A stretch of DNA of 64,000 nucleotides from Mycobacterium shinjukuense. GTDB lineage: Bacteria; Actinomycetota; Actinomycetes; Mycobacteriales; Mycobacteriaceae. Position 1 is the first letter of the stretch. Each line of letters begins with the position of its first letter. The notes beneath the pieces are model-generated. The model was not told where the DNA came from. It did not search any database and saw only the letters and a list, made by a program, of their open reading frames with translations. A program made the position numbers and the translations under genes. Positions 23,638-31,577 of this stretch are shown here, piece after piece. The stretch spans positions 1,426,001 through 1,490,000 of the forward strand of contig NZ_AP022575.1 of the NCBI RefSeq assembly GCF_010730055.1, in the 5' to 3' direction.

Positions 23638-24219
23638 GCACCACCTCTCCAACACACCGGCGAGCTTCAGCACAGCATAACGATTGTGGCGGGACCCACA
23701 AGGTGGTGTCGCGCGGGCGCGAAAGGCTTGCGGCCGATCATCCGGCCGAGCCGTTGATCGGCCGGTACGCGCGCATGAGAACGCCGGTCCCCGTCGTTGC
23801 CGCCGAGACCAGCTCGAGCTCAAGATTGCTGAAACCCTGGCTCTCAAACCAGCAAACCAGCTGACTTCCAGCTACGTTTACATCCGCGCCGGTAGGCATC
23901 TGGGCGTTCTGACCGGCCGCTCCAGGTGTCGCACCTTGCTCATCTGCCCCACGTGTACCCGGTACTGGCCGATATGCAAAGTGCCCGCCTTCGAGCGACA
24001 GCCACGGTTGTCGCTGTTAGGCGGGCACATCGCATATCCCTGCCGTGCCGGAATGCGTGAGGCGGGAGAGAAAACAGGAAACGTCACCTTGCGCACCGGG
24101 TCGCCAGAAGCCGTGACCGCGGGGTCAAATGGCTACGCCGCCACGCCCGGCAATCAGCAGCGCCCGGCGCGTCGTGTCACGGTACCGCACCGTTTTAACG
24201 CTGTGATTACAGTCGGTCT
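23638..24219. other. Intergenic region with palindromic repeat
   Basis: This 582-bp gap between divergent Rv1891-like and YceI-like genes holds the palindromic element at 23971-24038 and no convincing gene. A long plus-strand open frame covers it, but it has no homology, runs through the palindrome and is Arg/Pro biased. The AT-richer stretch GCTTCAGCACAGCATAACG (23665-23683) may hold the promoter of the secreted gene. Confidence 0.5.
23971..24038. repeat. Palindromic repeat, copy 1 (MITE-like)
   Basis: Two 30-base arms (23971-24000 and 24009-24038) pair around the loop GCCACGGT. The arms agree at 7 + 10 + 7 positions (GATATGC, GTGCCCGCCT, AGCGACA), with two 3-base blocks differing. The inner core GTGCCCGCCTnnnnGCGACA recurs at 51055-51126, with a shared flank GGCAGGGAT. 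It carries no gene. Confidence 0.75.
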
Positions 24220-24768
24220 GTGACCGACACCTGGACCCTGGAGCCATCCGACGGCGAGTTGACCGTTCGCACCGGCGTCACCGGCCGGGCCGCGCGCATG
24301 GGCCATCGACTGACCATCGCGATGACACGGTGGCAGGCCACGGTGCGCTGGGCGGCGGGTGAGCCCGATACCGCAGAGCTTGTGGTTGAGGTGAATTCGT
24401 TCGAGGTGCTGCGCGGTGAAGGCGGTGTCAAAGCCTTGTCGGGGCCGGAGAAGGCGCTGGTGCGGTCGACCGCGATGAGGTCGCTCGACGCCGGGCGCTT
24501 TCCCCAGATCCGTTTCACCGCCGAGGCGATAGTAAAGACCGGGGAAGGCTACCGTCTATCGGGAACATTGGACATCCGGGGAAAGTCGCGTGCGCACGTG
24601 ATCGACTTACGCACAGACGATCTCGGTGGCCGCTGGCGCATGTCGGTGGAATCCGTCGTGCGCCAGTCCGATTACGGCGTCAAGCCCCACTCGCTGCTGA
24701 TGGGCTCGCTGCGGGTGGCCGACGAGGTGACGGTGTCCTTCGCCGCGGTGCGGGCCAAGGACGGCTGA
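24220..24768 (+). CDS. YceI-like lipid-binding family protein
   Basis: A 182-residue protein of the YceI lipocalin-like fold. TWTLEPSDGELTVRTGVTGR starts the barrel, VEVNSFEVLRGEGG and FPQIRFTAEAIVKTGEGYR are strands, and RQSDYGVKPHSLLMGSLRVA matches the family C-terminus (YGVxPxxxxMGxLxVxDEV). No signal peptide, so it is cytoplasmic, unlike E. coli YceI. The family binds polyisoprenoid chains. GTG start at 24220. It corresponds best to Rv1890c. Confidence 0.85.
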   Translation: MTDTWTLEPSDGELTVRTGVTGRAARMGHRLTIAMTRWQATVRWAAGEPDTAELVVEVNSFEVLRGEGGVKALSGPEKALVRSTAMRSLDAGRFPQIRFTAEAIVKTGEGYRLSGTLDIRGKSRAHVIDLRTDDLGGRWRMSVESVVRQSDYGVKPHSLLMGSLRVADEVTVSFAAVRAKDG

Positions 24769-24785
24769 TTCACCCGGGTGATGAC

Positions 24786-25928
24786 CTATTCGGGTGGTTG
24801 CGTCGCCGAATCGCCGTACGTACCGGGAATGTGCTCCAGCACCCTGGTCAAGTGAAGTGGCCCACCGTTGGCATCCGGGCGGGGCGCGGCGGGGTCGGGC
24901 CGCTCCTCGGGCGTGGACCCGGCGGCCCGTTCACCGCCAGTCAGGCGGACCGGTTCCTGCTGCGGTGGGGGTTGCGGAGCGGCCGGGGCGACCGAACCGG
25001 CCGGTGCGGGCGATGGGATGGCCACGGCTTCGGCGACGGGAGGAACCGACTTGGACACCGTGTGTGCAGCAGTGCGATCTTCGTCGGGCACCAACCGCAG
25101 CCCCACCGCCAGCGATACCGACGCCACGAAGGTGACCGCGGCGGCGGCCAAGGTGGCCGCTGCCCCGACGTAGGACCGCCGGTGAGGCCGCGTGGGCACG
25201 GCGACGGGCTCCTCGGATTCGGCCACCAGACCCGCGTCGGTGAACTCGGTGCTGCGAGCCGCCGCGAGGGCCGCGCCCCGCGCCACCGTCACCTGCGCCA
25301 TGCTTTGCGCGAAAACCGGTACCGGGAGGACCTTTTCCAGCTGCCGCGAGAATTCGCTGACGGCATTGTCGGAGCCGACGACAACCACGCCGGCCGGTCG
25401 CCATCCGCTGCGGTCAAACATTCCGGTCAGCCAGGATGTCAGCCCGTCGAAGCCGCCACGCACCTGCTTGACGGCCGACTGTGTCCGATGGTCGCGGATG
25501 TCCACCATCACGACGGTCGCCCACTCGTGTTCGAGAATGCACACCGCGGTTTGCTCGTAGCCGATGATGGGTGCGACGGCCCGGGCCAGTGTCTCGACGG
25601 CATCGAGCAACCGAACCGGCACCACGTTGTCAAAACCCGCGTCGGTCAACGCCTCCAGTAACAGGGCGGCCTGTGCCGACGCGTCGTCGTTCCAGGTCAC
25701 GCCGATGACGCGCAGACGGCGATTATCCGCGGTGGCCAGTTGGCTAGCGCGCGACACTTCGGCTGCCACCCGTGCCGCGGCGTTGAGGGCGGGCACGCCG
25801 GCGCCGGCGTGCAGTTTCATCTGGTGATGGCTCACGATGCTGCCGTCTGCGCCGTGCCCCTCGGCAAGGACCCACCCGACGGCGGTCGGCGTCACCGATA
25901 GCCCCAGTACCGTATCCAAATTGCGCAC
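24786..25928 (-). CDS. Mycobacterial hypothetical protein with FGGY/actin-like core and Pro-rich tail (Rv1887-like)
   Basis: A 380-residue protein. It opens RNLDTVLGLSVTPTAVGWVL, a phosphate-loop-like start of the actin/hexokinase fold seen in a mycobacterial-specific family, then QTAVCILEHEWATVVMVDIR and GVVVVGSDNAVSEFSRQLE. A single membrane helix (AAATLAAAAVTFVASVSLAVG, around residue 260) precedes a Pro/Ala-rich tail presumably outside the membrane. The GTG at 25928 gives exactly the 380 residues of Rv1887. It is divergent from fbpB. Function unknown. Confidence 0.83.
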   Translation of the reverse strand: MRNLDTVLGLSVTPTAVGWVLAEGHGADGSIVSHHQMKLHAGAGVPALNAAARVAAEVSRASQLATADNRRLRVIGVTWNDDASAQAALLLEALTDAGFDNVVPVRLLDAVETLARAVAPIIGYEQTAVCILEHEWATVVMVDIRDHRTQSAVKQVRGGFDGLTSWLTGMFDRSGWRPAGVVVVGSDNAVSEFSRQLEKVLPVPVFAQSMAQVTVARGAALAAARSTEFTDAGLVAESEEPVAVPTRPHRRSYVGAAATLAAAAVTFVASVSLAVGLRLVPDEDRTAAHTVSKSVPPVAEAVAIPSPAPAGSVAPAAPQPPPQQEPVRLTGGERAAGSTPEERPDPAAPRPDANGGPLHLTRVLEHIPGTYGDSATQPPE

Positions 25929-26434
25929 CTCAATCGTTCCCCGACCTCCGACACCTCGGCCAGCGCCATCGCACACCCGGGAAGACTCGGGTGCGATGGT
26001 GCATGGGCGCCGGAACGGACCGCGATAGCGTGGTCTTGCGTCGGCTTGCTTCGAGCGAGCCTACGCGGTCGACGCAAGTCCGGCTTCCCGGGTGTGGAAA
26101 CCACCAGGAAACCGACAGGTAGCGCGGCAAATCGCCCCGGCGTGCACGGCGGGGCGCGACCCGCGCCGCTACTACCGCGGGTGGGTGCCCGGCGCCCGGG
26201 TCGGGCAGCGCGGGTAAACTCCCCACAACTGCCTGCGTGTCGGCTGTTTATCCGGGCGGCGAGCGGGTTATATAGGATGCCGTAACACCGTCCCGGCCCA
26301 CCTAGCACAGTTGCTGTATTCCCGGTGGCAACCGATACAGAACTGAAATGAATTTGCGTCCAAATCGACATTTGGCCTATTCACACGGTATGTTCTGCCG
26401 GGAGCACGACGAGATAACGACAAGGGGCACAGGT
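25929..26434. other. fbpB upstream region
   Basis: The 506-bp gap between the divergent Rv1887-like and fbpB genes contains no convincing gene. Its right third is AT-richer than the surroundings (GCGGGTTATATAGGATGCC at 26262-26280, then AACTGAAATGAATTTGCGTC), which is where an fbpB promoter would be expected. ACAAGGGGCACAGGT just before the ATG at 26435 supplies the ribosome binding site. Confidence 0.45.
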
Positions 26435-27412
26435 ATGACAGACGTGAGCGGGAAGATGCGGGCCTGGGGACGCCGACTCCTGGTCGGCGCGGCTGCGGCC
26501 GTTACCCTGCCGGGCCTGGTCGGACTCGCCGGTGGAGCGGCGACCGCGGGAGCGTTCTCCCGGCCAGGTCTGCCGGTGGAGTATCTGCAGGTGCCGTCGG
26601 CCGCAATGGGCCGCAGCATCAAGGTCCAGTTCCAGAGCGGCGGGGACAACTCGCCCGCGGTGTACCTGCTCGACGGCCTGCGCGCGCAGGACGACTACAA
26701 CGGCTGGGACATCAACACCCCCGCATTCGAGTGGTACTACCAGTCGGGCCTGTCGATCGTCATGCCCGTGGGTGGCCAGTCCAGCTTCTACAGCGACTGG
26801 TACAGCCCGGCCTGCGGCAAGGCGGGCTGCTCGACCTACAAGTGGGAGACGTTTCTGACCAGCGAGCTGCCGCAGTGGCTGTCGGCCAACCGGGGTGTCA
26901 AGCCCACCGGCAGCGCCGCAGTCGGCCTCTCGATGGCCGGCTCGTCGGCCCTCATCTTGGCCGCGTACCACCCCCAGCAGTTCATCTACGCAGGTTCGCT
27001 ATCGGCCCTGATGGACCCCTCCAGCGGCATGGGGCCCACGCTGATCGGGCTGGCGATGGGTGACGCCGGCGGCTACAAGGCCGCTGATATGTGGGGCCCC
27101 TCGAGCGATCCGGCGTGGCAGCGCAACGACCCGACGGTTCAGATCCCCTTGCTGGTGGCCAACAACACCCGTCTGTGGGTCTACTGCGGCAACGGCACCC
27201 CGACGGAGTTGGGCGGAGCCAACATCCCCGCCGAGTTCCTGGAGAACTTCGTTCGCAGCAGCAACATCAAGTTCCAGGATGCCTACAACGCCGCGGGCGG
27301 GCACAACGCCGTGTTCAACTTCCCACCCAACGGCACCCACAGCTGGGAGTACTGGGGTGCACAGCTCAACGCGATGAAGGGTGACCTGCAGGGCTCCTTG
27401 GGGGCGCGCTGA
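26435..27412 (+). CDS. fbpB: Antigen 85B mycolyltransferase
   Basis: A 325-residue secreted mycolyltransferase that makes trehalose dimycolate and mycolylated arabinogalactan and binds fibronectin. The signal peptide runs from MTDVSGKMRAWGRRLLVG to ATAGA, with mature FSRPGLPVEYLQVPS as in all Ag85 proteins. The nucleophile motif is AAVGLSMAGSSALILAAYHP; the Glu and His partners lie in LGGANIPAEFLENF-type and NGTHSWEYWG segments. The ATG at 26435 is chosen because it gives the normal length and signal; an upstream ATG at 26348 would add 29 unrelated residues. Orthologue of Rv1886c. Confidence 0.96.
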   Translation: MTDVSGKMRAWGRRLLVGAAAAVTLPGLVGLAGGAATAGAFSRPGLPVEYLQVPSAAMGRSIKVQFQSGGDNSPAVYLLDGLRAQDDYNGWDINTPAFEWYYQSGLSIVMPVGGQSSFYSDWYSPACGKAGCSTYKWETFLTSELPQWLSANRGVKPTGSAAVGLSMAGSSALILAAYHPQQFIYAGSLSALMDPSSGMGPTLIGLAMGDAGGYKAADMWGPSSDPAWQRNDPTVQIPLLVANNTRLWVYCGNGTPTELGGANIPAEFLENFVRSSNIKFQDAYNAAGGHNAVFNFPPNGTHSWEYWGAQLNAMKGDLQGSLGAR

Positions 27413-27453
27413 TCTCACCAGATCGTCAAGCCCGGTAGTGGTTTGGCGGGCGT

Positions 27454-28038
27454 TCAGCGAACCGTAAGGGTCAACTCGCCGGTGATGTCGATCCACCCGG
27501 TCGGGTCCCGGCGGTGATCGGTGATGTTCCGACACTGCCCATAGAGGCGCAGGACGCCCATGCCGGTGTCCGCGTCGTGGCGGTGGAGGATTGCGGTCAC
27601 GCCGCCCTTGGACAGGGTTTTTCCGAACACCTGGTCACTGGGCGGCAGGCCCTCCGTCCAGCCGTGCGTGGTCAGCGCCGCCGCAGCCGTCCGAAAGTAG
27701 GTGTCGGCGCGCGCACCGGCGGGCAGCACGAAGGTCAGGTAGACCGCGCCCTGATACGGCGGATCGTCGCGGTTCTTGCACGACATCAACAGGTAACCGG
27801 CGGTCGTCGTCTGCAGGCCGGCGACGGTGACGACGTGTTTGGCCGCCTCGACGACTAGAGCCCGGGTCGCATCGTCGGAGACCGGGTTGGCCGGGTGGTC
27901 AAGAACGTCGGATGGCGACGAATGAAACCTTGCCACCGCCAGGAATGCTCCAGCGAACAGCAGTGAGACGGCCAGCATGGCAGCGATCACGGGCCGAGCC
28001 CACCGTGGGCGCAACCATTCATCATCGGGTCGGGTCAT
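27454..28038 (-). CDS. Membrane-anchored hypothetical protein
   Basis: A 194-residue protein with one N-terminal helix (PVIAAMLAVSLLFAGAFLAV, about 15-37) and an extracytoplasmic domain containing LQTTTAGYLLMSCKNRDDPP, YLTFVLPAGARADTYFRTA and GVLRLYGQCRNIT; two Cys may pair. The layout resembles small mycobacterial envelope proteins of unknown function. In H37Rv the secreted chorismate mutase Rv1885c occupies this interval, but this product shares no chorismate-mutase helices. It is convergent with fbpB. ATG at 28038. Confidence 0.78.
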   Translation of the reverse strand: MTRPDDEWLRPRWARPVIAAMLAVSLLFAGAFLAVARFHSSPSDVLDHPANPVSDDATRALVVEAAKHVVTVAGLQTTTAGYLLMSCKNRDDPPYQGAVYLTFVLPAGARADTYFRTAAAALTTHGWTEGLPPSDQVFGKTLSKGGVTAILHRHDADTGMGVLRLYGQCRNITDHRRDPTGWIDITGELTLTVR

Positions 28039-28422
28039 CGGCCGGTGCCCGCATGTCCGGCGGGATCGGCGATAAGGCCATGCATGCCGTGTTGGTGGAC
28101 CATCGTGGTGCTGCGCACCGTGCACGCAACTTCCGTACTGTGTGCCTGTAAGTTCTCAGCCGAGGATACCTTGGTTGTCGACCTGTCTCCGGCCCTGAAC
28201 ACTAAGATTTTGTCTCAGATCGCGCCCGGTCGGAGTTTGCTGCGCTCGGCGGGCGCGCCCGCCGAGCGACCGCCCGTGCGGTGCGACCGATGCCACCGCG
28301 CCGCGGCGACAACCTGTGTCAACGGGTTCCCGCCGGTGCGCGTCGGCGGCACCGCCCGGCACCCGCGCCGGCGTGCCGGGCTCGGCTGAACGCCGTTTGC
28401 GCCAATCTCGAAGCGGTAGATA

Positions 28423-28450
28423 ACCGATCTCACAACTTTTTCTGATCGGT
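28423..28450 (+). promoter_or_regulatory. Inverted repeat upstream of rpfC
   Basis: ACCGATC (28423-28429) and GATCGGT (28444-28450) are perfect arms around a 14-base centre containing TTTTT. The rest of the gap 28039-28474 shows no gene. A second small hairpin, CCCGGC/GCCGGG (28466-28471 and 28477-28482), covers the candidate rpfC starts. Either could act in transcription or translation control; no known riboswitch consensus was recognised. Confidence 0.35.
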
Positions 28451-28474
28451 AACGCTTTGACCACTCCCGGCGAA

Positions 28475-28900
28475 ATGCCGGGCATGACGCACATCAGAAA
28501 GCCCCTCATCAAGATCACCACGGCCGCCGGATTCGTCGCCGTGGCGATGACGCTCTCCACCGGTGTTTCACACGCCCACGGTGGCATGAACTGGGACGCC
28601 GTCGCGCAGTGCGAGTCGGGCGGAGACTGGACGGCCAACACCGGCAATGGGCACTATGGCGGGTTGCAGTTCAAGCAGACCACGTGGGAGGAGCACGGCG
28701 GCGTGGGAAACCCCGCAACCGCCTCTAAGCAGGAACAAATCGCAGTGGCCAACCGGGTATTGGCCTCCCAGGGACCGGCTGCGTGGCCCAAGTGCGCCAG
28801 CGCCGGCGGCCTGCCGCCGGTGCCCGTGGCGTTGCCCAAGCCGGTGCGTCAATTGGAGCAGACCGTCGTCCAGATCATCTCGATATTCGCGCCCAAATAA
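28475..28900 (+). CDS. rpfC: Resuscitation-promoting factor RpfC
   Basis: A secreted muralytic transglycosylase-like enzyme that restarts growth of dormant cells. A signal peptide (LIKITTAAGFVAVAMTLSTG to SHA) precedes the Rpf domain: MNWDAVAQCESGGDWTANTG with the catalytic Glu, GHYGGLQFKQTTWEEHGGVG, and ANRVLASQGPAAWPKC. The tail LEQTVVQIISIFAPK is amphipathic. The start is uncertain: ATG at 28475 or 28484, or TTG at 28457; residues PGEMPGMTHIRKPLIK parallel the remembered SGDMSSMTRIAKPLIK of Rv1884c, favouring an upstream start. No Shine-Dalgarno is clear. Confidence 0.92.
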   Translation: MPGMTHIRKPLIKITTAAGFVAVAMTLSTGVSHAHGGMNWDAVAQCESGGDWTANTGNGHYGGLQFKQTTWEEHGGVGNPATASKQEQIAVANRVLASQGPAAWPKCASAGGLPPVPVALPKPVRQLEQTVVQIISIFAPK

Positions 28901-28954
28901 TGTATATCGGCGGTTGGTCTGGTTTCGTTACCGTGAACATGTTTGGATCCTGCT

Positions 28955-29413
28955 ATGGAGGGTTCGGCAACGGTTCACATGGCGGCTCCAGCGGACAAAA
29001 TCTGGGATCTGATCGCGGATATTCGTAACACCGGACGATTCTCACCGGAAACCTTCGAAGCCGAATGGCTCGACGGTGCCACCGGCCCGGCGCTCGGTGC
29101 TCGCTTCCGCGGGCATGTCCGGCGAAACGGGATCGGGCCGGTGTATTGGACGACGTGCCGGGTGACCGCGTGTCAGCCGGGCCGCGAGTTCGGGTTTGCT
29201 GTGATGGTCGGGGACAGGCCGGTGAACAACTGGCACTACCGGCTGACGCCCGCGGGTGACGGCACCGACGTCACCGAGTCATTCCGGCTCACCCGGTCGT
29301 TGTTCACCACCGTGTACTACTGGGTTTTCGGTGGCTGGCTACGCCAACGCAACAACATTCGGGACATGAAGAAGACGTTGGAGCGGATCAAAGAGGTTGT
29401 CGAGGCGGGCTGA
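28955..29413 (+). CDS. SRPBCC/START-fold protein (Rv1883c-like)
   Basis: A 152-residue helix-grip protein of the polyketide cyclase/dehydrase-like SRPBCC superfamily. MEGSATVHMAAPADKIWDLI and DIRNTGRFSPETFEAEWLDG are the usual opening, with GARFRGHVRRNGIGPVYW and GDGTDVTESFRL strands and a long C-terminal helix (RDMKKTLERIKEVVEAG). The fold encloses a hydrophobic ligand cavity; the ligand is unknown. The ATG at 28955 is preferred over a TTG at 28943. It corresponds to Rv1883c. Confidence 0.87.
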   Translation: MEGSATVHMAAPADKIWDLIADIRNTGRFSPETFEAEWLDGATGPALGARFRGHVRRNGIGPVYWTTCRVTACQPGREFGFAVMVGDRPVNNWHYRLTPAGDGTDVTESFRLTRSLFTTVYYWVFGGWLRQRNNIRDMKKTLERIKEVVEAG

Positions 29414-29616
29414 GCGGCGCTTTGACCGGATCCCATGAAATCGGTAGTCATCACCGGCGTGGGCGTGACGGACAACGCTGCACCGATGCGGCGCTCGCAC
29501 TGCATCGGGCCGGAGTTCATGCTGACGTCGTATCGCCTCATCCCTGGGCCGCGCAGGACCCCAAACGGCAGTAATGTTTGGTGCACGATGCTCGGGCCCG
29601 ACGTGGGAGGTGGCTG

Positions 29617-30039
29617 GTGGGGAACCGGATGGTCGCCGTGGTTGGGGTCGCGGTGGTGGTCGCCGCCGGCGTCTCGGGATGTGCCCAGGCCAAGACCGTG
29701 CCCCGGAAAGCCGCGCGGGTGACCGTTGACGGCGACACCCACACGACGCGACCCGCTGCGTGCAGTCAGGAGCGGTCGTATCGGACCCTCGACATCCGTG
29801 ACCAGGGCGGCCACGTTCAAGCGGTCGTGCTGTACAGCGGTGACCGGGTGATCCCTCAGTGGGTCAAGATCCGCAACGTCGCCGGGTTCAACGGCAGCGC
29901 CTGGGAGGGCGGGGTGGGCGAGATCCATGTCGAGCTGGCCCGCGGCAAGTACACGATCACCGGCAGCGCCTACGGCATCAGCAACAGCAATCCCAACAAG
30001 GTGGTGACAACGGACTTCACAATCGTCGCCGAGTGCTGA
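29617..30039 (+). CDS. lppE: Lipoprotein LppE
   Basis: A 140-residue lipoprotein. The GTG at 29617 gives VGNRMVAVVGVAVVVAAG with lipobox VSGC, so Cys would be lipidated and the protein anchored outside the membrane. The mature domain (GDTHTTRPAACSQERSYRTL, VKIRNVAGFNGSAWEGGVGE, YTITGSAYGISNSNPNKV) belongs to the mycobacterial LpqH/19-kDa-like lipoprotein fold. Length equals Rv1881c. The SDR gene Rv1882c, which should precede it, is missing. A 42-codon upstream frame extension is not supported. Confidence 0.9.
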   Translation: MGNRMVAVVGVAVVVAAGVSGCAQAKTVPRKAARVTVDGDTHTTRPAACSQERSYRTLDIRDQGGHVQAVVLYSGDRVIPQWVKIRNVAGFNGSAWEGGVGEIHVELARGKYTITGSAYGISNSNPNKVVTTDFTIVAEC

Positions 30040-30114
30040 TGCGCCCGACGCCGATCCGCATCCCGCGTCTCGGGCCTAGTCTTGAGCAAAGGCCACGCAA
30101 TCGATGGAGGAGCG

Positions 30115-31431
30115 GTGAAGGACAGGCTGCACTGGTTCGCGATGCACGGGTTTGTCCGCGGCGCGGCCGCGATCGGGATTCGGCGGGGCGACTTGCAGGC
30201 CCGCTTGATCGCTGATCCGGCCGTCGCCGCCGATCCGGTGCCGTTTTACGACGAAGTACGGGCCCGCGGACCGCTGGTGCGGTGCCGCGTCAGCTACCTG
30301 ACCGTGGACCATCAGCTCGCCCATGAGCTGCTGCGCTCCGACGACTTCCATGCCATCACGTTCGGGTCCAACTTGCCCGCACCGCTGCGCTGGCTGGAGC
30401 GCCGCACCCGCGACGACCAACTGCACCCGATGCAGCCACCGTCGTTGTTGGCGGTTGAACCGCCCGACCACACCCGCTACCGCAAGACGGTTTCGGCGGT
30501 TTTCACCACGCGGGCGGTCAGCGCGCTACGCGATCGCGTCGAGCAGACGGCGACCGCGCTGTTGGATCAGCTCTCCGAGCAGCCCGGCGTAGTCGATGTC
30601 GTCGGGCGGTATTGCGCACAACTCCCGATCGCGGTCATCAGCGACATCTTGGGTGTGCCCGACCGGGACCGTCGGCGCGTCCTGGAATTCGGTGAACTGG
30701 CGGCGCCCAGTTTGGACATCGGCGTGCCGTGGCGGCAGTACCGGCGCGTCCAGCAGGGAATCGTGGGTTTCAATTCTTGGCTGGTGGCGCACCTGGCGCA
30801 GTTGCGTCGCACCCCCGGTGACGACCTGATGAGCCAGTTGATCCGAACGGCTGAAAGCGGTGCGGCCGAGTCACGCCTGGACGAGCGCGAACTTCAGGCG
30901 ATCGCCGGGTTGGTGTTGGTCGCCGGGTTCGAAACCACGGTGAACCTGTTGGGCAATGGAATTCGCATGTTGCTGGATGCGCCCGAGCACCTGGACACCC
31001 TGCGTCGGCGGCCCGAGCTGTGGGCAAACGCGGTCGAAGAAATCCTGCGGCTGGACTCCCCGGTGCAGCTGACCGGACGGATGGCGCGCAACGACGTGCA
31101 GGTGGCGGGCACGTGGATCAGGGGCGGCGAGGTGGTGGTGATTTATCTGGCCGGCGCCAACCGCGACCCGTCGGTGTTCCCCGACCCGAACCGCTTTGAC
31201 ATCGAACGCCCCAATGCGGGAAAGCATCTGGCGTTCTCCACCGGCCGCCACTTCTGCCTAGGGGCGGCTCTTGCTCGCGCCGAAGGGGAGGTGGGGCTGC
31301 GAACCTTCTTCGATCGCTTTCCCGAGGTGCGGTCCGCCGGTGCCGGCAGCAGGCGCGATACCCGGGTGCTGCGGGGCTGGTCGAGTCTGCCGGTGACGCT
31401 GGGGCCGGCTCGGTCGATGGTTTCCTCGTAA
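30115..31431 (+). CDS. cyp140: Cytochrome P450 CYP140
   Basis: A 438-residue cytochrome P450, equal in length to Rv1880c. I-helix oxygen-binding motif VLVAGFETTVNLLGNGIR, K-helix ExxR in AVEEILRLDSP, and haem-thiolate loop FSTGRHFCLGAALARAE are all intact. The GTG at 30115 follows GGAGCG, a good ribosome binding site. P450s need a ferredoxin and reductase, which are not adjacent (a ferredoxin reductase lies at 45.7 kb). An adenylate-forming ligase-like gene follows on the same strand, suggesting that the substrate may be an acid or CoA thioester. Confidence 0.95.
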   Translation: MKDRLHWFAMHGFVRGAAAIGIRRGDLQARLIADPAVAADPVPFYDEVRARGPLVRCRVSYLTVDHQLAHELLRSDDFHAITFGSNLPAPLRWLERRTRDDQLHPMQPPSLLAVEPPDHTRYRKTVSAVFTTRAVSALRDRVEQTATALLDQLSEQPGVVDVVGRYCAQLPIAVISDILGVPDRDRRRVLEFGELAAPSLDIGVPWRQYRRVQQGIVGFNSWLVAHLAQLRRTPGDDLMSQLIRTAESGAAESRLDERELQAIAGLVLVAGFETTVNLLGNGIRMLLDAPEHLDTLRRRPELWANAVEEILRLDSPVQLTGRMARNDVQVAGTWIRGGEVVVIYLAGANRDPSVFPDPNRFDIERPNAGKHLAFSTGRHFCLGAALARAEGEVGLRTFFDRFPEVRSAGAGSRRDTRVLRGWSSLPVTLGPARSMVSS

Positions 31432-31577
31432 CCGTGGCCGGCGGCGACGCCGATGACACGACACTGAGTGCGCCGACGACGATCGCCAGGCGACGCCTTC
31501 CGGAACGTGTGTGCATGCGAATGTCCTCGGACCGTCGCCGCAACCTGCGGTTGACAGCGCTCCCGGGGCCGGGTGTC

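Noticed and set aside
23684..24223. Long plus-strand open frame of 179 codons in the gap before the YceI-like gene
   Set aside because: It runs through the palindromic repeat, has an Arg/Pro-biased composition with no recognisable motif and overlaps the downstream start; it is a GC-driven chance frame.
28045..28389. Plus-strand frame with a CDRCH motif upstream of rpfC
   Set aside because: The Cys motif resembles small zinc-ribbon proteins for only a few residues, and the rest is low-complexity Arg/Ala sequence overlapping the neighbouring gene.
28139..28456. Possible c-di-AMP (ydaO-type) riboswitch before rpfC, by analogy with rpfA
   Set aside because: The conserved GGGGGA-type core elements are not present; only simple inverted repeats are visible.
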